NCBI GenBank assembly: GCA_002395105.1
Contig: DGWA01000009.1
Location: forward strand, 1 to 17,965
Direction: 5' to 3'
Origin: Rickettsiales bacterium UBA4270
Lineage (GTDB): Bacteria; Pseudomonadota; Alphaproteobacteria; Rickettsiales; Deianiraeaceae
Length of the DNA stretch: 17,965 bases
Each line of letters opens with the position of its first letter. Position 1 is the first letter of the stretch. The position numbers and the translations under genes were made by a program. Positions 1 to 7,144 of the stretch are shown in pieces. The notes under the pieces were generated by a model. The model saw nothing but the letters and a program-made list of their open reading frames with translations, was not told where the DNA came from and ran no database searches.

Positions 1-147
1 CCTGAAGACATTTTATTTAAAATAAATTTTAATGTTGCCTTTATATACAAAAATAGACTTTTCTAGAATTTCCAGAAAAAACCAAATTAATTAATAAATT
101 AAATATTTATATTTACTTATAAAGATTAAAAAAATATGAATTAAGAA

Positions 148-1006
148 ATGGACTCATTATTTTTTTGTTGTTTTTATTATGTTCATTGTCTTATAAATTT
201 TACACATTTTACAAGTTACCCAAATCATGTTCTTTTTACAAAAAACAATTCAATAAAACAACAGGAATTGCAAAAGAGCCATTAGTGGAGAAGTATTTGT
301 TTGGTAAAAATGGTATTGAAATTGGCGGACATTGGTTAAATGATTTTAGACTTTATCAACATGGTGCCTATTTAAATGTTGATTTTTCTGTTGCTGATTT
401 TTTTAGCAAAGATAAAAAAAACAAAGATCTGTTTATACAGTAGGGCAGGCTGTAAATGTTGTTAGTCCAGGCGATAATTTGCCATTTAAAGATAATACTT
501 TTGATTATGTATTTACATCGCATGTTATGGAACATTTTTTTGACCCAATAAAAGCGATTAAAGAACATTTAAGAGTTATTAAAAAAGGTGGTTTTTTGTT
601 ATATATAATACCGCATGTTGACGTTATTTACGATAAAGGCAGAGATATTACAGATGTCAATGAGTTAATAAAACGTCATAATGGTTTATTAACTTATAAA
701 GACTACTATAAAATAAAGCGCCAACGTTATATGAAAGAAAGACCAGACGATATTGGTATGTGTGTATACAGTGTTTTAAAAAGTGAAATTGATAAAACGT
801 CGGGCAATTATTTTACAAACAACATTGGAGAGAAAATAAAAAAGAGCGAATTAAAAACTTTTGAACAAGACTACTATCATCATTGGAATGTTTGGAGACC
901 AAAAGATTTTATCAAGTTAGTAAAATACATGGGGCTTAATATTGTTGAGTGGAAAGAAAAGGATGATAATGTTGGCAATGGGTTTGTTATTGTTATACAA
1001 AAGTAA
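148..1006 (+). pseudogene. SAM-dependent methyltransferase, interrupted by frameshift (decaying or recoded)
   Basis: Two overlapping-family ORFs make one class I SAM methyltransferase. The first (frame of 165-443) has a hydrophobic N-terminus and then the motif-I-like GIEIGG. The second (read through 416-1006) has LPFKDNTFDYV, SHVMEHF and IKKGG, the usual post-I, II and III region, and ends with an HHWNVW...F segment seen in methyltransferases of polysaccharide clusters. The reading moves to the -1 frame in the eight-A run at 414-421. One extra A, or a -1 slip, gives a continuous protein through SVYTVGQAVNVVSPGDN. The start is also unclear. TTG at 165 is in frame, but ATG at 148 would give MDSLFF joined to the hydrophobic segment if the T-run at 160-166 had one more T. 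Two homopolymer lesions favour decay, though slippage or recoding could rescue it. The substrate is unknown. The methyltransferase family is confident; whether it is functional is not. Confidence 0.7.
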
Positions 1007-1148
1007 CTAGATTTATTTTTATAAAAAAAATTCTTTAATATAATTTTGTTTTAATGAAATATATTAATTCAATGATGTAATATTTTTTTTGATAGCAAAA
1101 AAGCTTGATAATTAAATTAATGTGGTGACTTGTATATACGACATAAAA

Positions 1149-2582
1149 ATGTTAATGAATAGAGAAAATTTTTTATCTTTGATAAAAAAAGACAATCAAA
1201 GTTTTGAATTAAGTGGAATTGCGAAAGCATATGATTTTTGTTGCAGAGCCCATAAAGATCAGAAAAGAAAGTCAGGTGAACCATATGCAATTCACCCAAT
1301 ATCTGTTGCATTAGAGGTATCAAGATTAAATATAGACGAAACATCTATTATTTCTGCACTATTACACGATGTAGTTGAGGATACTGAATTTACCAGAGAA
1401 GATATTGTAAACTTATTTGACGAAGAAGTTGCAAGTATTGTAGACGGTGTTTCGAAATTAGATAAAATTAAATTTCAACAAAAAGATATAAGGCAAGCTG
1501 AAAATTTTAGAAAATTATTTTTAGCAATTTCGAAAGATGTTAGAGTTTTAATTGTTAAGCTTTGCGATCGCATTCATAACATGAGAACATTAGAATTTCA
1601 AAGTCCAGAAAAACAAAAAGACATTGCACTTGAAACGATAGAAATTTATGCTCCTTTGGCAGAAAGAGTTGGCTTGCAAAGAATAAAAAATGAACTTCAA
1701 GATTTGTCTTTTAAAATATTACATCCAGAAGATTATAAAGAGATAGAACAACAAGTGAATGAATTAAAAAAGGATTTTGCTTCTAAACATATAGTTGAAG
1801 ATATAGAAAAAGAGCTTAATGAAATGCTTATAAATTCTGGCATAAAGGCTAATGTTTTTGGGCGTGAAAAAATGCCATATTCAATTTGGAGAAAGATGAA
1901 AACTAAAAATATACAATTTGCTGAGGTTAGTGATATATTTGCGTTTAGAATTATTGTTCAAACTGAAGAAGAATGTTATAAAGCCTTGTGGGCAATACAT
2001 ACAAATTATAACGCAATACCTGGTAAATTTAAAGATTTTATAAGTATTCCAAAAAGCAACGGATATAGGTCTCTTCATACAAAAATAATGGGGCCAAAAG
2101 GTAGAATTGTTGATATACAGATTAGAACACAAGCAATGCACGATGAAGATGAATTTGGATTAGCGTCTCATTGGAAATATAAACAAGGCATGACTCAAGA
2201 GGAAAGAATTAAATATCTTAGAGCGTCGTGGATACAGAGAGTATTAAGTGTTTTAAAAGACAGCAAACCTAATGAAATATTAAACGATGCAAAAACAGAA
2301 ATTAAAGAATTTCAAGTTATGGTTTTTACAGAAAGCGGAGAGGTTATTTATTTACCTTATAAATCTACAATTTTAGATTTTGCATTTGCTGTAAATAAAA
2401 AACTCGGTATTTATTTTGATTACGCTATTGTAAATGGTCAACAAGTTGGTATTGATTATATCATAAATAATGGAGATAAAGTAATAATTCATACGGCAAA
2501 AAAATCATCAGTAAATAGTATTTGGCTTAATTATGCTATTACAGGAAAAGCAAGAAATGCTATAATTGAATTATTGAAATAG
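1149..2582 (+). CDS. RelA/SpoT homologue ((p)ppGpp synthetase/hydrolase), C-terminally truncated
   Basis: Makes and breaks the alarmone (p)ppGpp. Numbered from ATG 1149 (477 aa). The HD hydrolase domain is intact: YAIHP with H49, LLHDVVEDT with H73-D74 and E77-D78, and CDRIHNMRTL with D140 and N144. The synthetase follows: REKMPYSIWRKM, VSDIFAFRIIV (D262), SNGYRSLH (about 303-310) and DIQIRT at 322, where the family normally has Glu in the equivalent of E(V/I)QIRT. A TGS domain covers about 387-449. The protein stops right after WLNYAITGKARNAI, so the helical, zinc-finger/coiled and ACT/RRM regions of a typical protein of about 700 aa are absent. No remnant follows; the 3' end overlaps the convergent exporter by 12 bp. 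An upstream GTG at 1122 is possible, but a TATATA at 1133-1138 and the domain start favour 1149. It may be a constitutive enzyme that no longer senses the ribosome (inference). Confidence 0.93.
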   Translation: MLMNRENFLSLIKKDNQSFELSGIAKAYDFCCRAHKDQKRKSGEPYAIHPISVALEVSRLNIDETSIISALLHDVVEDTEFTREDIVNLFDEEVASIVDGVSKLDKIKFQQKDIRQAENFRKLFLAISKDVRVLIVKLCDRIHNMRTLEFQSPEKQKDIALETIEIYAPLAERVGLQRIKNELQDLSFKILHPEDYKEIEQQVNELKKDFASKHIVEDIEKELNEMLINSGIKANVFGREKMPYSIWRKMKTKNIQFAEVSDIFAFRIIVQTEEECYKALWAIHTNYNAIPGKFKDFISIPKSNGYRSLHTKIMGPKGRIVDIQIRTQAMHDEDEFGLASHWKYKQGMTQEERIKYLRASWIQRVLSVLKDSKPNEILNDAKTEIKEFQVMVFTESGEVIYLPYKSTILDFAFAVNKKLGIYFDYAIVNGQQVGIDYIINNGDKVIIHTAKKSSVNSIWLNYAITGKARNAIIELLK

Positions 2583-3203
2583 CTTATTTACAATACTCAT
2601 TATTGTGCCCTTCAATATTAAAACTGCATATATTGAGATGATTATTGCAGAAATTTTATTTAATAAAAGTAAGACTTTTGTTTTAATGTTTTTACCGATG
2701 GTTGCAAAGGAGACAACAACTAGTGAATGAGCTAATAATGCAGCACTAATAGCACCAAGAAATATAGATAAAATATTTTCGTAAACATTATTTATTGATG
2801 AAAAAATTGATGCATAACCAATTATTGCTAATGGATTTGATAATGTTAGACACAACAATTTAAAATAAATTGCTATATTGTTGTTTTTAACGTTTTCAGA
2901 TGTTAGGTTTTTTTCTGTTGTGCTCCAAATACTATAAGCTAAATATAACAAAAAAAATCCGGCAAAGATACCAAGAGCAATAACTAATGTTTCTGGTATG
3001 AACGATTTTAATGTGCTTATAGCAAAAACACCGAGAGTTATATATAATACATCAATCGTAAAGCATCCAAATGCCGCAATGAAACCTTTTTTATATCCGT
3101 AATTCATTGATATATTTGCGTATGTTAAAAAACATGGTCCAACTGATGCTACAACCAAGAATACTGGAGAAAAAATTTTTAAAAAAACAGTTAAATCGAA
3201 CAT
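2571..3203 (-). CDS. LysE/RhtB-family amino-acid exporter
   Basis: A 210-residue, very hydrophobic protein with about six membrane segments, the usual size for LysE/RhtB translocators. Family signatures are visible: a Gly-Pro in the first helix (SVGPCFL, 21-27), the following GYKKGFIAAFG and FTIDVLY segment (36-54, with D51), and a Leu-Ser-Asn-Pro turn (LTLSNPLA, 119-126) matching the conserved NP of the second half. Such proteins export amino acids or related small metabolites through the inner membrane; the substrate cannot be read from sequence. Its 3' end overlaps the end of the RSH gene by 12 bp in convergent orientation. The ATG at 3203 has no Shine-Dalgarno; a TTGACA lies 35 nt upstream. 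It shares its upstream region with the divergent AGCS symporter gene, so an import/export pair is conceivable but unproven. Confidence 0.85.
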   Translation of the reverse strand: MFDLTVFLKIFSPVFLVVASVGPCFLTYANISMNYGYKKGFIAAFGCFTIDVLYITLGVFAISTLKSFIPETLVIALGIFAGFFLLYLAYSIWSTTEKNLTSENVKNNNIAIYFKLLCLTLSNPLAIIGYASIFSSINNVYENILSIFLGAISAALLAHSLVVVSFATIGKNIKTKVLLLLNKISAIIISIYAVLILKGTIMSIVNKLFQ

Positions 3204-3215
3204 AAAAAATTGCTA

Positions 3216-3244
3216 ACTACTAAAAAAACAAAATTAATTGTCAA
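3216..3244 (-). promoter_or_regulatory. Putative promoter of the LysE-family gene
   Basis: A perfect TTGACA lies at 3244-3239 on the minus strand, followed 17 nt later by the weak AGTAGT (3221-3216). The predicted transcript would begin only a few bases before the ATG at 3203. The -10 is poor, so this rests mainly on the -35 box. Confidence 0.35.
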
Positions 3245-3289
3245 TTATTATTAATACGCAATAGTTGAATACAAAATAGAATAATCTTA

Positions 3290-3318
3290 TTGACTTTTTA
3301 AAAAATTTTTATTTCATT
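3290..3318 (+). promoter_or_regulatory. Putative promoter of the AGCS symporter gene
   Basis: TTGACT (3290-3295), a 17-nt spacer and TTTCAT (3313-3318, four of six matches to TATAAT). Transcription would start at about 3325, essentially at the ATG at 3326, which implies a leaderless message. Confidence 0.4.
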
Positions 3319-3325
3319 TTTGTAA

Positions 3326-4720
3326 ATGAGTTCAGATACTTTATTTAAAATAATTGGTGATTTTGGTGACAAAATTCTTTTTTTTGATGTTCTTTTTTGG
3401 ACAGATAAAGCGCAGTTGCCTTTTTTAATATTTTGGCTTTTGTTTGCTTCAATTTATTTTTCTGTAATCACTGGTTTTATTAATTTCAGAAAATTATCAG
3501 AATCTATAATTTTATTTATAAAAGGTAAGAAAACGGTTAATAAACAAGATAGTACAGTTTCAAGTAAAAGTATAGTTTTATCCGCAACTGCTGGTGCAAC
3601 TGATCTTGGAAGTATTTTTGGTGTTGCTGGAATGGTTGCAATAGGGGGTCCAGGATCTATATTTTGGCTTATTGTTGCTGGTTTTTTGTCTACATCTATA
3701 CGTTATGCAGAAGTTTTGTGCGGACATAAATTCAGAAAAAAAGTTTTTTCTAATGGAAAAAGTAAAGGATACACAGGTGGACCGCAAGTTTATATTAAAA
3801 AAATTTTTAGAATGTATAAACTTCCAACTATTGGTAAATTTGTTGCAACTGTTTATGCATTGATGCTTTGTTTATCGACATTTTGTTCATTACAAATTAA
3901 TCAAACCGTTCATGTATTTACGCATACATTTCCAAGTATGGTAGATTATACGTGGTTTATATCATTACTTATTGCAATTATTGTGATATTTGTTGTTGCA
4001 AGGGGTATTTCAAGCGTTGCTAAATTTAATCAAAAAATTGTTCCTTTTATGATTTTAATTTATGTTTTTATAACTGCGTGTGTATTTGTATCGAACTATA
4101 AAAACATAATTCCAGCTTTGTATTCAATATTTAGTGATGCTTTTAGTTTTAGAGCTGTAAATGGTGGTATTTTAGGAGCTATGGTTTTAGGTACTCAAAG
4201 GGCTTTTTTTTGTAATGAAAGCGGTATGGGCTCGGGTGCAATAATTCACTCAAATTCATCTAATAAAGATAGTAAAAAAGAAGCTATTATCTCAATGATT
4301 ACACCAATTATTTCTGTGATTATAGTTTGTGCTTGTTCTGGTTTAATAGTTTTAGTTTCTAATTCTAGCACAAATGGTGTTGACGGGACAGACTTTATGA
4401 TAAATGCATTTTCAAGCACATACTGGGCATTTAAATATGTTGTGCTTGTAATAGTTCCTTTATTTGGTATTACAACTGCAATAGCGTGGGCTTATTATGG
4501 TTCCAGTTTATTTTCTTCAATTTTTGGCAAAAAAAAAGTTATAGTATATTATATGTTTTTATTTATTTCTTATTTTTTGTGCGGTATGGTAGATGATTTT
4601 GGAGTAATTTTAGGTGTTGCGGATTTTTTAAATTTATCAATTGCAATTCCAAATGTAATAGCACTTATAATGATGAGTAAGATAATAGTTAAGGCAACAA
4701 GGGAAAAAGTGAATAATTAA
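3326..4720 (+). CDS. AGCS-family sodium:alanine/glycine symporter
   Basis: A 464-residue inner-membrane transporter with about 10-11 hydrophobic segments, the normal length for the alanine/glycine:cation symporter family. Visible signatures include the first conserved region GVAGMVAIGGPGSIFW (99-114) with RYAEV (126-130), TGGPQVYI (150-157), the hallmark TQRAFFCNESGMGSG (290-304; family form RGLFSNEAGMGS) and FGITTAIAWAYYG (380-392). It imports small neutral amino acids with Na+. The family's usual GN before IxGVA is GS here (95-96), and Arg-Gly before the hallmark is Gln-Arg, so it is a diverged member. It ends 8 bp from the convergent coiled-coil gene. No Shine-Dalgarno precedes the ATG. 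Uptake of host amino acids fits an intracellular lifestyle (inference). Confidence 0.92.
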   Translation: MSSDTLFKIIGDFGDKILFFDVLFWTDKAQLPFLIFWLLFASIYFSVITGFINFRKLSESIILFIKGKKTVNKQDSTVSSKSIVLSATAGATDLGSIFGVAGMVAIGGPGSIFWLIVAGFLSTSIRYAEVLCGHKFRKKVFSNGKSKGYTGGPQVYIKKIFRMYKLPTIGKFVATVYALMLCLSTFCSLQINQTVHVFTHTFPSMVDYTWFISLLIAIIVIFVVARGISSVAKFNQKIVPFMILIYVFITACVFVSNYKNIIPALYSIFSDAFSFRAVNGGILGAMVLGTQRAFFCNESGMGSGAIIHSNSSNKDSKKEAIISMITPIISVIIVCACSGLIVLVSNSSTNGVDGTDFMINAFSSTYWAFKYVVLVIVPLFGITTAIAWAYYGSSLFSSIFGKKKVIVYYMFLFISYFLCGMVDDFGVILGVADFLNLSIAIPNVIALIMMSKIIVKATREKVNN

Positions 4721-4728
4721 TTTTGATT

Positions 4729-5241
4729 TTATTTTAATTCTCCTTTTTCAGTATCAAAGACATCTGATGCTAAAATTTTTGGTAGTTCTTCTTTTAAGAT
4801 ATTTATATATCTTTTTCTTTTATATCCTGGTTTGCTTGACCATGAAAACCTTTCTAAATTTTTTTTTTCAATGAATTCTTCTTGACTAAAAACACAAGGA
4901 TCATAAAGATCGCCATTTGAGTTGTCAACATAACATCCATACATTAAGTCTCTCAGAGTAAAAGGTTTTAATTTGCTAAAACTAAGACATTCTCCTAAAT
5001 CTATTCCATCAAGTCTTTTACGTATTTCTTTTTCTGTACTATTTAGATTTTTTTCGCTTATTTTATAAAGATCCGACACAAAACTTAACATTTTTTCAAG
5101 CTCTTCTTTTTTTTGTTCTTTTTTAATTTGCTCTATTTGTATTTTTACTAATTTCTCTAGCTCTATTTGTATTTTTGTTAATTTCTCTTGTTGTTCTTCA
5201 ACAATTTTCTTCTCCTGTTCTTCAATTTTAATCCAATTCAT
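4729..5241 (-). CDS. Unrecognised charged coiled-coil protein
   Basis: 170 residues with no family I recognise. Residues 1 to about 75 are rich in Lys, Glu, Gln, Ile and Leu with heptad-like spacing, so a coiled coil is likely. They contain a near-perfect ten-residue tandem duplication (LTKIQIELEK then LVKIQIEQIK, 21-40). The C-terminal half (about 85-160) looks globular: LRDLMYGCYVDN, DLYDPCVFSQEEF and WSSKPGYKRKRYINIL, with two cysteines and several aromatics. There is no signal peptide or membrane segment. It stands alone between convergent AGCS and the maf cluster, preceded by a plausible promoter. Codon use matches its neighbours, so there is no sign of recent import. It could be a lineage-specific structural or secreted effector-like protein, but nothing in the sequence proves that. 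Confidence 0.75.
   Translation of the reverse strand: MNWIKIEEQEKKIVEEQQEKLTKIQIELEKLVKIQIEQIKKEQKKEELEKMLSFVSDLYKISEKNLNSTEKEIRKRLDGIDLGECLSFSKLKPFTLRDLMYGCYVDNSNGDLYDPCVFSQEEFIEKKNLERFSWSSKPGYKRKRYINILKEELPKILASDVFDTEKGELK
5131..5190. repeat. 30-bp tandem duplication inside the coiled-coil gene
   Basis: Two adjacent 30-bp units, 5131-5160 and 5161-5190, differ at only three positions. The period is exactly ten codons, so it keeps the frame and duplicates ten residues of the coiled coil. Confidence 0.85.
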
Positions 5242-5264
5242 ATTTTAAAAAAACACCCACTATA

Positions 5265-5294
5265 ATAATATAAAACAGCCAACTGTTTTTTCAA
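5265..5294 (-). promoter_or_regulatory. Putative promoter of the coiled-coil gene
   Basis: TTGAAA (5294-5289), an 18-nt spacer and TATTAT (5270-5265, five of six matches). It predicts a leader of roughly 15-20 nt before the ATG at 5241. The spacer holds an inverted repeat. Confidence 0.45.
5272..5289. terminator. Short inverted repeat, possible terminator of the maf cluster or operator
   Basis: AAAACAG, a CCAA loop and CTGTTTT form a perfect 7-bp stem, with a short T-run on either strand. It lies about 50 bp past the maf stop and also between the -35 and -10 of the next gene. It could be a weak bidirectional terminator or a protein-binding palindrome; the stem is too AT-rich to be certain. 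Confidence 0.35.
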
Positions 5295-5341
5295 GAGAGA
5301 TTGGTAAAAAAATTGACAGTTAAATTTAAGATAATTGTTTG

Positions 5342-5977
5342 CTACTTTTCTTCCGGTATTTTAAACTTATATCCAAAACTGCGGAGCGTGTTGTAAACCT
5401 GAACGGCAGGAAGACCAATTACTGTTGTATATTCGCCTATAATTTTTTCAAACAAACAACATGCAAAATTTCCGATAGAATAACCGCCGGCCTTGCCAAT
5501 TCCTTGTTTTGTTGTAACATAAAATTCAATTTCATCAGGTTGAAGATATTTCATCTTTAATCTTGTTTCTGCCGTTTTTAACGAACGCCTTCCTGTTAAA
5601 ACATCTATTATACAAGTCGTAGAATATACACGAGTTCCATGACCATTCATTTTCTTTAAATATTTTCTTACATCTTCGTCGCTTTGTGCTTTATCTAAAA
5701 TCATATTTCCGCAACAAGCTACTGTATCACATGCTATTAATATTGAATTTTTATCAATTTTTTCATTTTCTGCCACTATTTGTAATGCTTTTTCTGCCTT
5801 AGCTTTTACTACTCTAATTGACATTTCACGTGGTTTTTCACCTTTTATCATTGGTTCTGGCACATTTGGAACTATAACATAATCCGGTTTTATAAACATT
5901 TTACTTAGAATTTCCAATCTACTTGGCGATCCTGATGCAAGAATTATTTTTTTATTTTCATTAAAATCTTGTTTCAT
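5342..5977 (-). CDS. maf: Maf family nucleoside triphosphate pyrophosphatase
   Basis: A 211-residue cytosolic house-cleaning enzyme that hydrolyses non-canonical or surplus NTPs to NMP and pyrophosphate. Signatures in order: IILASGSPSR (11-20, the phosphate-binding ASxSPRR region), the acidic IACDTV (81-86, D84), KMNGHGTRVYSTT (109-121), KAGGYSIG (162-169) and GEYTTVIGLP (181-190). The KAGGY/VIGLP form resembles the YhdE-like (dTTP/UTP) branch rather than YceF, but GGYxIQG reads GGYSIGN, so substrate choice is not certain. The length is normal. The gene lies 9 bp after the membrane methyltransferase-like gene and is probably cotranscribed with it and rpsU. Start ATG at 5977; no Shine-Dalgarno. 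Confidence 0.92.
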   Translation of the reverse strand: MKQDFNENKKIILASGSPSRLEILSKMFIKPDYVIVPNVPEPMIKGEKPREMSIRVVKAKAEKALQIVAENEKIDKNSILIACDTVACCGNMILDKAQSDEDVRKYLKKMNGHGTRVYSTTCIIDVLTGRRSLKTAETRLKMKYLQPDEIEFYVTTKQGIGKAGGYSIGNFACCLFEKIIGEYTTVIGLPAVQVYNTLRSFGYKFKIPEEK

Positions 5978-5986
5978 AATTATAAA

Positions 5987-6556
5987 TTATAAATTACTAA
6001 ATGTTGCAATTTCTACGAGAATTGCGTAGATCATTATAAAAATGAGAGTGTTTTGATTGTCTAAAAATTCACTTCTGCTTATTGAAGATGAAAAAATATC
6101 TCTAATTCTATTTGAGATTGGTATTACAAAATTTGTATGTTTTGCGTATATCTTCCATATATCTTTATACTTGAAAGCAAGAATTTTATCATATTTTTTT
6201 AATGACAAAAAATCATTAAATATAAATACGATTGTTGAAATGAAGAAAAAATAAACGTTTGATACAATAATATTTAATCCAATTAATGATATAAACTGAG
6301 CAAGCAAAAGTGGTTGACGACAAATTGCATAAATGCCAGTGATTTTAATTTTTCCCATGTATTTTGGTGTTATTGTTGCTAAAACTCTTATACCAAAACC
6401 AAAAAATAATATTAACGAACCTATTTGAGAAGAATTAGTGCTGAGTGCTTGAAAATGTTGTTCTGACAAAAATAGTGCAAATATTGCACAAAATAAAATA
6501 CAATATGAAATAAATGGTAATCTAAATTCAAAAAACGATTTTAATTTGTAATTCAT
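5987..6556 (-). CDS. ICMT/PEMT-like membrane methyltransferase family protein
   Basis: 189 residues with about four or five hydrophobic helices. The central part TGIYAICRQPLLLAQFISLIG (about 73-93) corresponds to the TGPYxxxRHPxYLG motif of isoprenylcysteine/phospholipid methyltransferase-like proteins. The later YDKIL..KYKDIWKIYAKHTNFVIPI (about 122-147) corresponds to EExxLxxxFGxxYxxYxxxVxxxIP. Both are degenerate: His of RHP is Gln (Q81), and the usual glutamate pair before the last motif is Lys-Tyr/Asp. These residues normally help bind AdoMet or act in catalysis, so the enzyme may be altered or inactive. An extra C-terminal hydrophobic stretch follows (168-186). It sits between rpsU (40 bp) and maf (9 bp), in one likely operon. 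The fold family is moderately sure; substrate unknown. Confidence 0.6.
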   Translation of the reverse strand: MNYKLKSFFEFRLPFISYCILFCAIFALFLSEQHFQALSTNSSQIGSLILFFGFGIRVLATITPKYMGKIKITGIYAICRQPLLLAQFISLIGLNIIVSNVYFFFISTIVFIFNDFLSLKKYDKILAFKYKDIWKIYAKHTNFVIPISNRIRDIFSSSISRSEFLDNQNTLIFIMIYAILVEIATFSNL

Positions 6557-6596
6557 ATCTTAGAGGATTAACCGTTGAAATTAATAATTTTAATTT

Positions 6597-7013
6597 TCAG
6601 TTATTTTTTTCTTTTTTAGCGGTTTTTTTAACAACTTTTTGCTTTACTAAATCTTCTATACTATCGAAGTTTGCTTCATTAAGCATTAATTCATTTATCT
6701 TCTTATTTTTGTTATTATAAACTGATACTTTTCCATCGTTATACACTTTAACAACATATGTATCAAGTTTAAAAACAAAAGGTTTTGGTTTTTCTTCATT
6801 TACACCAACGCATGCGCTATTTGCTTTTTCTTCTTGCTTGTCTTTTTTCTTTCTGCGAATAATCTCACTAAATCTTTCTTTTGCTTTTTCACGGTTATTT
6901 TTAAAATTTTTTCTAGCTTTAGCTATACGAAAAACACCTTCTTTTTGTAGCTCCTTTTTTAAGGCTCTTAAAGCACCTTGAACATCGTTATTATATATAG
7001 TAACAGTTGCCAT
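6597..7013 (-). CDS. rpsU: 30S ribosomal protein bS21 with long C-terminal extension
   Basis: Residues 1 to about 58 are bS21: MATVTIYNNDVQGALRALKK, then ELQKEGVFRIAKARKNF and a basic helix rich in Arg and Lys, as in alphaproteobacterial bS21. bS21 sits on the 30S platform near the 3' end of 16S rRNA and aids initiation. Family members are about 65-75 aa; this one has 138. The extra 65-70 residues begin with a charged linker, then a strand-like block (FVFKLDTYVVKVYNDGKVSVYNN, 79-101), a helix and a Lys-rich end. An ATG four codons further upstream (7025) is open, but homology and the overlapping promoter-like element favour 7013. There is no Shine-Dalgarno. It is the first gene of the cluster rpsU, ICMT-like, maf. 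No second S21 copy is visible here. Confidence 0.85.
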   Translation of the reverse strand: MATVTIYNNDVQGALRALKKELQKEGVFRIAKARKNFKNNREKAKERFSEIIRRKKKDKQEEKANSACVGVNEEKPKPFVFKLDTYVVKVYNDGKVSVYNNKNKKINELMLNEANFDSIEDLVKQKVVKKTAKKEKNN

Positions 7014-7020
7014 AATTACT

Positions 7021-7051
7021 AGCATAGTTAAATAGTTTTTTTTATTGTCAA
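7021..7051 (-). promoter_or_regulatory. Putative promoter of rpsU
   Basis: TTGACA (7051-7046) and TATGCT (7026-7021, four of six), with a long 19-nt spacer. The TATGCT overlaps the alternative ATG at 7025-7023, which supports translation from 7013 on a nearly leaderless message. Confidence 0.4.
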
Positions 7052-7144
7052 TATAATTAATTATATCTTTTTTTTATAAAAAATGTTTGTTTCATTAAAA
7101 TATACACCTTCCGCGATTACAATTAATGGATTATCGTTTTGCAT

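Noticed and set aside
59..79. A near-palindrome (TTTTCT...AGAAAA) before the methyltransferase, as a terminator or operator.
   Set aside because: The stem is AT-rich, has a mismatch, and no T-run follows on the plus strand; on the minus strand the T-run is broken.
1122..1148. The GTG at 1122 as the start of the RSH gene.
   Set aside because: It adds nine residues without family similarity and precedes the TATATA that would promote the gene; the ATG at 1149 fits better, though not decisively.
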